From Brevundimonas sp. UBA5936 (GTDB lineage Bacteria > Pseudomonadota > Alphaproteobacteria > Caulobacterales > Caulobacteraceae): a stretch of DNA of 64,000 bases. The stretch is taken from assembly GCA_002430835.1 (NCBI GenBank), contig DJDA01000132.1, positions 13,056 through 77,055 of the forward strand. Direction: 5' to 3'. Below, piece by piece: positions 25,335 to 33,160 of this stretch. Position numbers and translations under genes: made by a program. A model generated the notes under the pieces. That model made no database searches, was not told the DNA's origin, and was given only the letters and a program-made list of their open reading frames with translations. Every line of letters starts with the position of its first letter. Position 1 is the stretch's first letter.

Positions 25335-26021
25335 TCAGTACATCACCTCGGCCAGCGCCTCTTCGAACTTGTCATAGTGGTCGATCATCACATCGCCGCC
25401 CAGTTCCGCGTGCGGCACGTCGTTGTAGCCGAAGCTGACGGCGATGCAGGGCGCGCCCGCATCCTTGGCCGCCTTGGTGTCGGTGGTGCTGTCGCCGACC
25501 ATGACGCAGCGCGCCGGATCCCCGCCCGCCTTCTGCACCGCTTCGATGATGTGGGCGCCGCTGGGCTTGCGGGCCGAGACGACATCCGGCCCAGCGATGA
25601 AGGCGAAGTGGCGCGTCAGCTTCAGCGCCTCGATCAGCGCCACCGACAGGTCCGTTCGCTTGTTGGTGGCGACGCACAGGATCGCGCCGCGCGCGCTCAG
25701 CCGGTCCAGCGCCGCGACGCAGCCGTCGAACGCCACGCTGTGATCGGCGATGTGGGCCGTGTAATCCTCGATGAAGCGCTCGAACAGGCCGGGGGCGTGG
25801 GCCTCGTCCCAGACGGCGCCCGCTTCCATGAAGCCGTGGCGCAGCATGGCCATGGCGCCGTGTCCGACCAGATGCCGGGTCGAGGACATTGGCACGGGCG
25901 GCAGCTCATACTCCGCCAGCATCCGGTTCAGCGTGCCGATCAGATCCGGCGCCGAATCCACCAGGGTGCCGTCCAGGTCGAAGGCGATGGTCCAGCCTTC
26001 CAGGTCGCGCTCAATGCTCAC
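25335..26021 (-). CDS. gph: Phosphoglycolate phosphatase (HAD hydrolase)
   Basis: 228 residues. HAD motif I is AFDLDGTLVDSAPDL (about 14-28) with the nucleophile and acid aspartates, motif II Thr lies in LCVATNK, the lysine in SARKPSGAHI, and motif IV in MVGDSTTDTKAAKDAG. The helical cap sits between motifs I and II, as in Gph. It dephosphorylates 2-phosphoglycolate produced by DNA 3'-end repair. Some HAD phosphatases of this group act on other small phosphates, so the substrate is a family inference. It is divergent from glmU, with 75 bases between. Confidence 0.9.
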   Translation of the reverse strand: MSIERDLEGWTIAFDLDGTLVDSAPDLIGTLNRMLAEYELPPVPMSSTRHLVGHGAMAMLRHGFMEAGAVWDEAHAPGLFERFIEDYTAHIADHSVAFDGCVAALDRLSARGAILCVATNKRTDLSVALIEALKLTRHFAFIAGPDVVSARKPSGAHIIEAVQKAGGDPARCVMVGDSTTDTKAAKDAGAPCIAVSFGYNDVPHAELGGDVMIDHYDKFEEALAEVMY

Positions 26022-26096
26022 TCATCTGTCTCCCGGCTCGCGAAGACCCCGGCAATGGGCTAGATCGCAGGCAACGACAAGCCGCCGGATCGATTC

Positions 26097-27449
26097 ATGA
26101 CCGCACCCCATCCTCGCGCAGCTATCATCCTCGCCGCCGGCCAGGGCACGCGCATGAAGTCGCCCCTGCCCAAGGTGCTGCATCCGGTCGGCGCCCGCGC
26201 CATGCTGGACCACGCCATCGACGCGGCCGAGGCTCTGGGCTGCGAGCGCATCGTCGTCGTGGTCGGCTCCCACTCGCCGGAAGTCCGCGCCCATGTCGAG
26301 AAACGCCTCGGCGCCGACAGCATCGCCGTTCAGGATCCGCCGCTGGGCACCGGCCACGCCGTGCGCGCCGCCGAGGCCGTGCTGGGCGACTTCATCGGCC
26401 AGGTGGTCGTCACCTACGGCGACGTGCCCCTGCTGAAGGCCGCCGACATCGAGCCCGTCTTCGCCGCCCATGAAGGCGTCACCGTCATCGGCTTCGAGGC
26501 CCGCGACCCCGGCGCCTACGGCCGCCTGATCCTCGACGGCGACAGCCTGCTGGCCATCACCGAGGCCAAGGAGGCGTCGGCAGATGTTCTGGCCGTCACC
26601 GCCTGCAACTCCGGCGTCATGGCCGCCCCGGTCGGCCTGCTGTTCGAGCTATTGTCCGAGGTGACGAACGACAACGCCAAGGGCGAATACTACCTGACCG
26701 ACGTGGTCGAACTGGCGCGCAAGCGCGGCGCTCCGACCCGCGCTGTCTTCGCCGCTGAAGACTCTGTCATGGGCGTCAACGCGCAGGCCGAACTGGCTCA
26801 GGCCGAGGCCCTGTTCCAGAAGACCCAGCGCGATCATTTCCTGGCGCAGGGCGTGACCATGAGCGCCCCCGACACCGTCCACTTCGCTTGGGACACGGAC
26901 ATCGGCGCGGGCACGACCATCGAGCCTTTCGTCGTCTTCGGCCCCGGCGCCAAGGTGGCCGAGGGCGCGCGCATCCGCAGCTTCAGCCATATCGAGGGCG
27001 CCAAGGTCGCGACCGGCGCCGAGGTCGGCCCCTACGCCCGCCTGCGCCCCGGGGCGGATCTGGGCGAAGGCGTCAAGATTGGCAACTTCGTCGAGGTCAA
27101 GAACGTCCGCATGGATGCGGGCGCCAAGGCCAATCACCTGGCTTATCTCGGCGACGGCCATGTGGGGGCGAAGGCCAACATCGGCGCGGGCACGATCTTC
27201 TGCAACTACGACGGCTTCTTCAAACATCGCACGACGGTGGGCGAAGGGGCCTTCGTCGGCTCCAACTCGTCGCTGGTCGCTCCCGTGACCATCGGCGCAG
27301 GCGCCATGGTCGGCTCCGGCTCCGTGGTGACGAAGGACGTCGCGCCCGGCGACCTGGCCCTGGCGCGCGGCCAACAGACGACGAAACCGGGCTGGGCCGC
27401 CCGCTTCATGGACACCATGCGCGCGAAGAAGGCGGCGAAATCCCAATGA
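26097..27449 (+). CDS. glmU: Bifunctional UDP-N-acetylglucosamine pyrophosphorylase / glucosamine-1-phosphate N-acetyltransferase
   Basis: 450 residues. The N-terminal uridyltransferase begins AAIILAAGQGTRMKSPLPKVLHP (two blocks: LAAGQGTRMKS, LPKVLHP), with QDPPLGTGHAV and TYGDVPLL. The C-terminal left-handed beta-helix shows hexapeptide repeats from about 255, with the acetyltransferase site KNVRMDAGAKANHLAYLGD and IGAGTIFCNYDG. It makes UDP-GlcNAc for peptidoglycan and LPS. The stop overlaps the rpiA start by four bases. Confidence 0.97.
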   Translation: MTAPHPRAAIILAAGQGTRMKSPLPKVLHPVGARAMLDHAIDAAEALGCERIVVVVGSHSPEVRAHVEKRLGADSIAVQDPPLGTGHAVRAAEAVLGDFIGQVVVTYGDVPLLKAADIEPVFAAHEGVTVIGFEARDPGAYGRLILDGDSLLAITEAKEASADVLAVTACNSGVMAAPVGLLFELLSEVTNDNAKGEYYLTDVVELARKRGAPTRAVFAAEDSVMGVNAQAELAQAEALFQKTQRDHFLAQGVTMSAPDTVHFAWDTDIGAGTTIEPFVVFGPGAKVAEGARIRSFSHIEGAKVATGAEVGPYARLRPGADLGEGVKIGNFVEVKNVRMDAGAKANHLAYLGDGHVGAKANIGAGTIFCNYDGFFKHRTTVGEGAFVGSNSSLVAPVTIGAGAMVGSGSVVTKDVAPGDLALARGQQTTKPGWAARFMDTMRAKKAAKSQ

Positions 27450-28129
27450 GCGACCTGCAGAAAAAGAACGCCGGCGAAGCCGCCGCCCAATACGTCGAGG
27501 CCGGGATGGTCGTCGGCCTGGGCACCGGCTCCACGGCCGCCTGGTTCGTCAAGGCGCTGGCCGCCCGCAACCTGCCGGACCTGCGCTGCGTCCCGACGTC
27601 CGAGCGCACCGCCGACCTGGCGCGCGAGCTGGGTCTGACCCTGTCGACGCTGGAGGACACGCCGAAGATCGATCTGACCGTCGACGGCGCCGACGAGATC
27701 GGCCCCGGCCTGGCCCTCATCAAGGGCGGCGGCGCGGCCCTGCTGCGCGAGAAGTTGGTGTGGGAGGCGTCCGCCCGCTGCATCTGCATCGCCGACGCGG
27801 CCAAGGTGGTTCCGGCGTTGGGAACCTTCCCCCTGCCGATCGAGGTCGTCGCCTTCGGCCATAAGACGACCGCCAACCGCATCGCCGACGTGCTGGCCGA
27901 TCATGACATCGCCTCGCCCGCCCGCGTGCGCGAGGCCGAGCGCGGCCTGATCCGCACCGACGGCGGCAACCTGATCTACGACGCGGCCTGCAAGCTGATC
28001 GCGGACCCGGCTCGTCTCGCCGCCGACCTGAAAAGCCTGACCGGCGTGGTCGAGCACGGCCTGTTCCTCGACCTGACCGACCTGGCCGTCATCGGCACGG
28101 ACGAAGGGGTCGAGACGATCAACCCCTGA
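27446..28129 (+). CDS. rpiA: Ribose-5-phosphate isomerase A
   Basis: 227 residues from the ATG at 27446, overlapping the glmU stop (ATGA). Conserved blocks are VGLGTGSTAAWFVKAL, the catalytic TVDGADEIGPGLALIKGGGAAL region (quoted as VDGADEIGPG and IKGGGAALLREK), and TDGGNLIYDA. The enzyme interconverts ribose 5-phosphate and ribulose 5-phosphate in the pentose phosphate pathway; ribulose 5-phosphate is also a substrate of the RibB encoded at 38.6 kb. A longer open frame from 26888 is a shadow of glmU. Confidence 0.97.
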   Translation: MSDLQKKNAGEAAAQYVEAGMVVGLGTGSTAAWFVKALAARNLPDLRCVPTSERTADLARELGLTLSTLEDTPKIDLTVDGADEIGPGLALIKGGGAALLREKLVWEASARCICIADAAKVVPALGTFPLPIEVVAFGHKTTANRIADVLADHDIASPARVREAERGLIRTDGGNLIYDAACKLIADPARLAADLKSLTGVVEHGLFLDLTDLAVIGTDEGVETINP

Positions 28130-28138
28130 TCCAACCCC

Positions 28139-28212
28139 GCTCATCCCAGCAAAGGCCGGGCCAGCAAAGGTCGGGCCAGCAAAGGCCGGGCCATCAAAGG
28201 CTGGGGATGAGC
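28139..28212. repeat. Four tandem 15-bp repeats between inverted heptamers
   Basis: Four head-to-tail copies of CCAGCAAAGGCCGGG (28146-28160, 28161-28175, 28176-28190, 28191-28205; copies 2 and 4 have one and two changes) are enclosed by GCTCATC (28139-28145) and its inverse GATGAGC (28206-28212). The flanks resemble an alphaproteobacterial intergenic palindrome whose centre has been expanded. It follows rpiA and may form a stem. It is too short and spacer-free to be a CRISPR array. Confidence 0.85.
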
Positions 28213-28289
28213 GAAGAGTGGAGCGTCGTCTTGCCCCCCGTCGCCCCGGCGCCTAAGTCGGGTCAGCGCTGCGGCCCAGCCGCGCGGAT

Positions 28290-28316
28290 TTCAGACGATT
28301 CAGACGAATTGGACTC
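28290..28316 (+). promoter_or_regulatory. Triple 9-bp direct repeat upstream of gor
   Basis: Three head-to-tail 9-mers TTCAGACGA, TTCAGACGA, ATTGGACTC end 30 bases before the gor ATG, followed by a T-rich stretch and GGGTCC at 28325-28330. The same arrangement stands before ribE at 37923-37949. The last copy contains GACTC and the first junction GATTC, both GANTC (CcrM methylation) sites. The role is unknown; a regulator-binding array or leader is likely. Confidence 0.5.
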
Positions 28317-28346
28317 ATCTTTTCGGGTCCATTCCCGGAGAGCCCG

Positions 28347-29744
28347 ATGGCCCAATACGATTACGACCTCTTTGTCATCGGCGCCGGTTCGGGCGGGGTG
28401 CGGGCGGCGCGGCTGACGGCGCTGGGCGGCAAGAAGGTCGCCGTCGCCGAGGAATACCGTGTCGGCGGCACCTGCGTCGTGCGCGGCTGCGTGCCCAAGA
28501 AGTTCATGGTCATGGCTTCTGAAGTCAGTCACGCCCTGGAGATCGCCGAGGGCTACGGCTGGTCCTTCGATAATGCGAAATTCGACTGGCCGACCTTCCT
28601 GCACGCCAAGGACGTCGAGATCGCCCGCCTGTCGGGCATCTACGCCGCCAACCTGGCCAAGGCGGGCGTCGATCTGGTCCACGGCCGCGCCGTCCTGAAA
28701 GACGCCCACACCGTCGAGATTCTCGCCAAGGAGGGGGGCAAGAACCAAACGATCACCGCCGAGAAAATCCTGATCGCCACCGGCGGCCGCCCGTGGAAGC
28801 CGGAAAGCCTGACCGGCATCGAACACGCCATCACCTCGGAAGAGGCCTTCCACCTGCCCGAACTGCCCAAGCGCATCCTGATCGCGGGCGGCGGCTATAT
28901 CGCGGTGGAGTTCGCGGGCATCTTCGCCGGTCTGGGCGTCGAGACGACCCTGATCTATCGCGGCCCCAACATCCTGCGCGGCTTTGATGACGACGTGCGC
29001 GCCCATCTGGCGGGCGAAATCGAGAAGCGTGGAATCAAGGTCATCCTCGGTTGCCAGCATTCTTCGATCGAGAAGACCGAGACCGGCCTGGTCAACCACC
29101 TCGAAAACGGCATGAAGATCGAGACCGATGTGGTCATGTTCGCCACCGGCCGCGCGCCCCACGTCAAGGATCTGGGCCTCGAAACCGCCGGGGTCGAGCT
29201 GAACGACGACGGCGCCGTCAAGGTGGACCAGCATTCCAGAACGACGGCTGACAACATCTGGGCCATTGGCGACGTCACCGATCGCATGAACCTGACTCCT
29301 GTCGCCATCCGCGAGGCCGTGGCCTTCCACGAGACGGTCTATAAGAACAATCCGCAGAGCTTCGACTATGAGGCTGTCGCCACCGCCGTCTTCAGCCAGC
29401 CGCCGGTCGGCACCGTCGGCCTGACCGAGGCCGAGGCCCGCCACGCCTGTCCGGGCGAGGTGGACGTCTACGTCACCCGTTTCCGGCCGATGAAATACGC
29501 CTTCACCGGCTCGGACGAACGGGTGCTGATGAAGCTGGTGGTGGATGGCGAGACCCAGCGCGTCGTCGGCTGCCACATCGTCGGCCCCGACAGCCCCGAG
29601 ATGATCCAGCTGGCCGCCATCGCCGTGAAGGCGGGCCTGACCAAGGCCCAGTGGGACGCCACCTGCGCCGTCCACCCGACCATGGCCGAGGAGCTTGTCA
29701 CCCTGAAGGAGAAGCAGGTTCCGGCCTCCATGTCCGCCGGTTGA
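28347..29744 (+). CDS. gor: Glutathione-disulfide reductase
   Basis: 465 residues. The FAD-binding motif is FVIGAGSGGVRAARL, the redox-active disulfide GGTCVVRGCVPKK (Cys near 42 and 47), the NADPH motif IAGGGYIAVEFAGIFAGLG, the second FAD block NIWAIGDVTDRMNLTP, and the C-terminal dimer-interface active-site His-Glu in CAVHPTMAEELVTL. It keeps glutathione reduced using NADPH. The start has CCCGGAG upstream. A shared triple-repeat element precedes it. Confidence 0.96.
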   Translation: MAQYDYDLFVIGAGSGGVRAARLTALGGKKVAVAEEYRVGGTCVVRGCVPKKFMVMASEVSHALEIAEGYGWSFDNAKFDWPTFLHAKDVEIARLSGIYAANLAKAGVDLVHGRAVLKDAHTVEILAKEGGKNQTITAEKILIATGGRPWKPESLTGIEHAITSEEAFHLPELPKRILIAGGGYIAVEFAGIFAGLGVETTLIYRGPNILRGFDDDVRAHLAGEIEKRGIKVILGCQHSSIEKTETGLVNHLENGMKIETDVVMFATGRAPHVKDLGLETAGVELNDDGAVKVDQHSRTTADNIWAIGDVTDRMNLTPVAIREAVAFHETVYKNNPQSFDYEAVATAVFSQPPVGTVGLTEAEARHACPGEVDVYVTRFRPMKYAFTGSDERVLMKLVVDGETQRVVGCHIVGPDSPEMIQLAAIAVKAGLTKAQWDATCAVHPTMAEELVTLKEKQVPASMSAG

Positions 29745-29838
29745 TCGCGAGACGGGGCGGCTTGCCAGCCGCCTCATCCGCGCGCCTTATGCCGTCCGAA
29801 GGCCCCGGCCGGGGCAGCAAGAGATCAAGGAGTTCATC

Positions 29839-30582
29839 ATGAAGCCGCATCTGCTCGCCGCCGCCGTCGTCGCCGCCTTACTGAGCGCCGCGCCCGCCTT
29901 GGCCCAGAACGCCGCCGCGCCCGCCTATCGGGCCGCCGTCGCCGACACCCTGCGCCCGGCGGATGAAGTGGCCCGCGACCCCTTGCGTCATCCGGCCGAG
30001 ATGCTGGCCTTTGCTCAGGTGAAACCGGGCCAGCGCATCGCCGACATCCGTCCCGGTGCCGGTTACTTCAGCCGCCTGTTCTCGCGCGTCGTGGGCGAGG
30101 GCGGTCATGTCTACGCCTTCGTGCCGAACCGCACGGCAGAGCGCGAGAACCCGCGCGCCGACGCCCTGGTCGCCGCCTATCCCAACGTCAGCCGCGTCAA
30201 CGGCGACCTGGACGCCATGAGCTTCGATCAGCCGCTGGATCTGGTCTTCATGAGCCAGGAATATCACGACTTCCACATCCCCCGTTTCGGCGTGGACGTG
30301 GCCAAGATGAACGCCGACATCTTCAAGGCGCTGAAGCCCGGCGGCCTCTATGTCGTCATCGACCACCAGGCCGCGCCCGGCGCCGCCAACACCGTGGTCG
30401 AAAGCCTGCACCGCATCGAGGGCGCCCAGCTCCGCAAGGAGGTCGAGGCCGCCGGTTTCGTCTTCGACGGAGAGAGCACAGCCGTCGCCAACTCGGCCGA
30501 CGACCACAGCCTGAACGTCTTTGACGAGGCGATCCGCGGCAAGACGGATCAGTTCGTCTATCGCTTCCGCAAGCCGAACTGA
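29839..30582 (+). CDS. Exported SAM-methyltransferase-like protein
   Basis: 247 residues. A clear signal peptide runs to ALAQ near 23, so the protein is exported to the periplasm. The mature part has a class I Rossmann-like fold: motif I IADIRPGAGYFSRLF, LDLVFMSQEYHDFH and LKPGGLYVVIDHQA. The acidic residue that usually binds the SAM ribose after strand 2 is not evident (VYAFVPNRT). Because SAM is not known in the periplasm, the domain may bind another ligand or be inactive. ATCAAGGAG sits upstream of the ATG. It is a known family of putative exported methyltransferases without proven activity. Confidence 0.82.
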   Translation: MKPHLLAAAVVAALLSAAPALAQNAAAPAYRAAVADTLRPADEVARDPLRHPAEMLAFAQVKPGQRIADIRPGAGYFSRLFSRVVGEGGHVYAFVPNRTAERENPRADALVAAYPNVSRVNGDLDAMSFDQPLDLVFMSQEYHDFHIPRFGVDVAKMNADIFKALKPGGLYVVIDHQAAPGAANTVVESLHRIEGAQLRKEVEAAGFVFDGESTAVANSADDHSLNVFDEAIRGKTDQFVYRFRKPN

Positions 30583-30665
30583 GGCGTCTCGTCTCAAATT
30601 GGTGACTGGCGAAGCGGGACGGGCGGCGCTAACCCTCGGCCAAAATCCATAAGGGAAACGCACAG

Positions 30666-31565
30666 ATGACTCGCATCGCCTTCATCGGCCTGGGCAACAT
30701 GGGCGGCGGCATGGCCGCCAATCAGGCCAAGGCCGGGCATGACGTGGCCGCCTTCGACCTGTCGCCCGCCGCGCTGGAGCGCGCCGCCGAGGCCGGGTGC
30801 CGCACCGTCGCCTCGGTCGCCGAGGCCGTGAAGGACGCCGAGGTGGTCATCACCATGCTGCCCGCAGGTCCGCATGTGCTCGGCGTCTATTCCGACCAGA
30901 TCATCGGCGTGGCCCCGGCCAGCGCCCTGTTGCTGGACTGCTCGACCATCGACGTCGAGACGGCGCGCAAGGTCGCCGGTCTGGCCAAGGAAGCGGGCTA
31001 CGCCTTCGCCGACGCTCCGGTATCAGGCGGCACGGCGGCCGCCGACGCCGGGACGCTGGCCTTCATGGTCGGCTGCGACGAGGCCGACTTCGCCCGCGTC
31101 GAACCGGCGCTCGATCCCATGAGCCGCATCACCATCCGCGCCGGCGACCACGGCGCCGGTCAGGCAGCCAAGATCTGCAACAACATGCTGCTGGGCATCT
31201 CGATGATCGGCACGTGCGAGGCCATCGCCCTGGCCGAGAAGCTGGGTCTGGAGCCGGAACGCTTCTTCGAGATCGCGTCCAAGTCCTCGGGCCAGTGCTG
31301 GAGCGTCAGCAACTACTACCCCTGGCCCGGCCCGGTGCCGACCGCCCCGTCGAACCGCGAATACGAAGGCGGCTTCGCCACCGCCATGATGCTGAAGGAT
31401 CTGAAACTGGCCCAGGACGCCGCCGCCAAGGCGGGCGCCACGACGCCGATGGGCGCCCAGGCCGAGGCCCTCTACGCCCTGTTCAACGGCCTCGGCTACG
31501 GCGGCAAGGACTTCTCCGCCATGGTCCAGATGCTGCGCGGCCGCATCGACACCCTGGCGCAATGA
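30666..31565 (+). CDS. mmsB: 3-hydroxyisobutyrate dehydrogenase
   Basis: 299 residues. The NAD-binding motif is IAFIGLGNMGGGMAANQAKAGH (FIGLGNMG block), the substrate-binding motif DAPVSGGTAAADAGTLAFMVG, and the catalytic lysine lies in GAGQAAKICNNMLLGI. It oxidises 3-hydroxyisobutyrate to methylmalonate semialdehyde in valine breakdown. Related beta-hydroxyacid dehydrogenases share the fold, but the overall pattern fits MmsB best. The following membrane gene overlaps by four bases (ATGA). Confidence 0.92.
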   Translation: MTRIAFIGLGNMGGGMAANQAKAGHDVAAFDLSPAALERAAEAGCRTVASVAEAVKDAEVVITMLPAGPHVLGVYSDQIIGVAPASALLLDCSTIDVETARKVAGLAKEAGYAFADAPVSGGTAAADAGTLAFMVGCDEADFARVEPALDPMSRITIRAGDHGAGQAAKICNNMLLGISMIGTCEAIALAEKLGLEPERFFEIASKSSGQCWSVSNYYPWPGPVPTAPSNREYEGGFATAMMLKDLKLAQDAAAKAGATTPMGAQAEALYALFNGLGYGGKDFSAMVQMLRGRIDTLAQ

Positions 31566-31894
31566 CCGAAGAACCGCCCCTCTACCACGAGGACGTCGTC
31601 GGCTATCGCCAGCCGATGGTGACCTCGATCGGGATCATCATGGGCTTCCTGCTGGCCTTTATGGCCAATTGGGCAGTCAGCGAGGAAGAGGGGCGGGTGC
31701 TTCAGGACGCGGTTGACTGGCTGGTCGCAGTCACCATCCTGATTAGTATTTCGCTGATGGTCGTCACCCTAGCCCGGTTGCTCGACAATCGGGTGCGCGA
31801 AGACGTCGGTCGGCGCTACCACACGACCTATCGGCTCTACATCGCCTCCATGACCGTCGGTCTGGCAGGACTGATCGCCGCCCTGATCATCTAG
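31562..31894 (+). CDS. Small three-helix membrane protein, unknown function
   Basis: 110 residues. The ATG at 31562 overlaps the mmsB stop. Three hydrophobic helices are visible: SIGIIMGFLLAFMANWAV (about 21-38), WLVAVTILISISLMVVTLA (about 55-73) and YIASMTVGLAGLIAALII at the C-terminus. Charged loops lie between. I do not recognise the family. Its stop shares a CTAG tetramer with the convergent agmatine-deiminase-like gene. Confidence 0.75.
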   Translation: MTEEPPLYHEDVVGYRQPMVTSIGIIMGFLLAFMANWAVSEEEGRVLQDAVDWLVAVTILISISLMVVTLARLLDNRVREDVGRRYHTTYRLYIASMTVGLAGLIAALII

Positions 31895-32982
31895 GCCGGC
31901 TGCTGCTGCGTTGCGCAGTGGATGCCGCCGCCCGATGCGCCGAGAGCATCGATGTTGAGTTGCACAATTCGTCGTCCCGGATAAAGGGACGCCAGCACGT
32001 CGCGCGCCTCGTCATCCGCAGCCTGATCGCCGAACTGGGCGGCGATCACGGCCCCGTTGCAGACGTAGTAGTTGACGTAGCTGGACACGAAGTCGTCCGA
32101 CGTCCCGCGAATGTCGATCGGTTCCGGCAGCCGCACGATCTCCAGCGGACGCCCGCGCGCGTCCGTGGCCCGCTGGATGATCCCAAGGGTTTCGTGGGCG
32201 GCGGCCGACCAGGGGTCGTCAGGGTCCACCTCGTCATCGATCTGGATCAGCACCTGTCCCGGCGCCGTGAAGCGGGCCAGGGCGTCGATATGATAGTCGG
32301 TGATGTCCTCGCCCTTGATGCCCGGCGCCCAGATCATCTTCGTGGCGCCGACGGCGGCGCCCAGCCGATCCGCAATTTCATCCGCGCTCAGACCGGGATT
32401 GCGGTTGTTGTTCACCCAGCAACTGGCGTGGGCCAGCATGGTCCCAGCGCCGTCGTGCTCCAGACCGCCCTGTTCGCCGATCACGCCGCTGTCGATCAGC
32501 GGCAGGCCCAATCGCGCCGCTACGCGCTCGGCGATCAGGCCGTCGTTGCGATGGCGCTGCTTGTTGCCCCAACCGTTGAAACGGATGTGGGCGACAGCCA
32601 GTTGCCCCGCCGCATCCTTGACGAAGGTCGGGCCGCTGTCGCGGCACCACAGGTCGTCGGTTGGAATGTCCCAGAATTCAACCGCACTGCTGAACTTGGC
32701 GCGGTTCAGACCGCGCGCGCCGGGCGCCGCCATCATGGCCACAGGCTCGTACTCGCTGATCGCATTGGCGATAGCCAGGATGTTCGCCTGCACGGCGGCA
32801 AGGTCGCGGGCGCCATAGACATCGACGCTGACGGGCCACTGCATCAGGGTCCGTTGATGTGGGGCGCTTTCCAGAGGCATCTCATAAGCTGGACGCGGAG
32901 CGCTGGATGACGGCGCTGCGCAACTCGCCGTTCCGGCCCCGAGTGCAGCCAGTCCCGTCTGCATCATATGTCGTCTGTTCAT
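31891..32982 (-). CDS. Exported agmatine deiminase / peptidyl-arginine deiminase family protein
   Basis: 363 residues. Catalytic residues of the guanidine-modifying fold are present: DDLWCRDSGP (Asp), GGLEHDGAGT (Glu/Asp), DITDYHIDALARF (His) and the C-terminal nucleophile in GGGIHCATQQQP. Unlike the cytosolic agmatine deiminase AguA, it begins MNRRHMMQTGLAALGAGTASC, a combined twin-arginine and lipobox-like signal, so it is probably an exported lipoprotein. It may deiminate agmatine or peptide arginine outside the cytosol. The usual partner AguB (N-carbamoylputrescine amidase) is not next to it. Divergent from hemA across a Fur-like box. Confidence 0.88.
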   Translation of the reverse strand: MNRRHMMQTGLAALGAGTASCAAPSSSAPRPAYEMPLESAPHQRTLMQWPVSVDVYGARDLAAVQANILAIANAISEYEPVAMMAAPGARGLNRAKFSSAVEFWDIPTDDLWCRDSGPTFVKDAAGQLAVAHIRFNGWGNKQRHRNDGLIAERVAARLGLPLIDSGVIGEQGGLEHDGAGTMLAHASCWVNNNRNPGLSADEIADRLGAAVGATKMIWAPGIKGEDITDYHIDALARFTAPGQVLIQIDDEVDPDDPWSAAAHETLGIIQRATDARGRPLEIVRLPEPIDIRGTSDDFVSSYVNYYVCNGAVIAAQFGDQAADDEARDVLASLYPGRRIVQLNIDALGASGGGIHCATQQQPA

Positions 32983-33044
32983 GACCTCAGACTACGCCTG
33001 GACGCTGGCGCCGCAAAGCGTGGCCGTTGCTGCCGTTGCAAGTC

Positions 33045-33059
33045 TGAGAATCGTTATCA
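33045..33059. promoter_or_regulatory. Fur-box-like operator between deiminase gene and hemA
   Basis: TGAGAATCGTTATCA matches the core 7-1-7 Fur inverted repeat TGATAATCATTATCA at 13 of 15 positions. It lies in the divergent gap, about 116 bases before the preferred hemA start and 63 bases before the deiminase start. Iron control of heme synthesis is common in alphaproteobacteria, but whether Fur or another regulator binds here is inferred. Confidence 0.5.
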
Positions 33060-33160
33060 ATTAAGGGGTTGGGACGTTTTGTCCGGCTCCTGACATGGAC
33101 AAGACAGGGCGGTGCGCGCAATTAGGCCGCGAAAGCTGCATAAGCGAAAGAAGCGCCGCC

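Noticed and set aside
28139..28212. CRISPR-like array
   Set aside because: Units are 15 bp, directly abutting with no spacers, and no cas genes are present.
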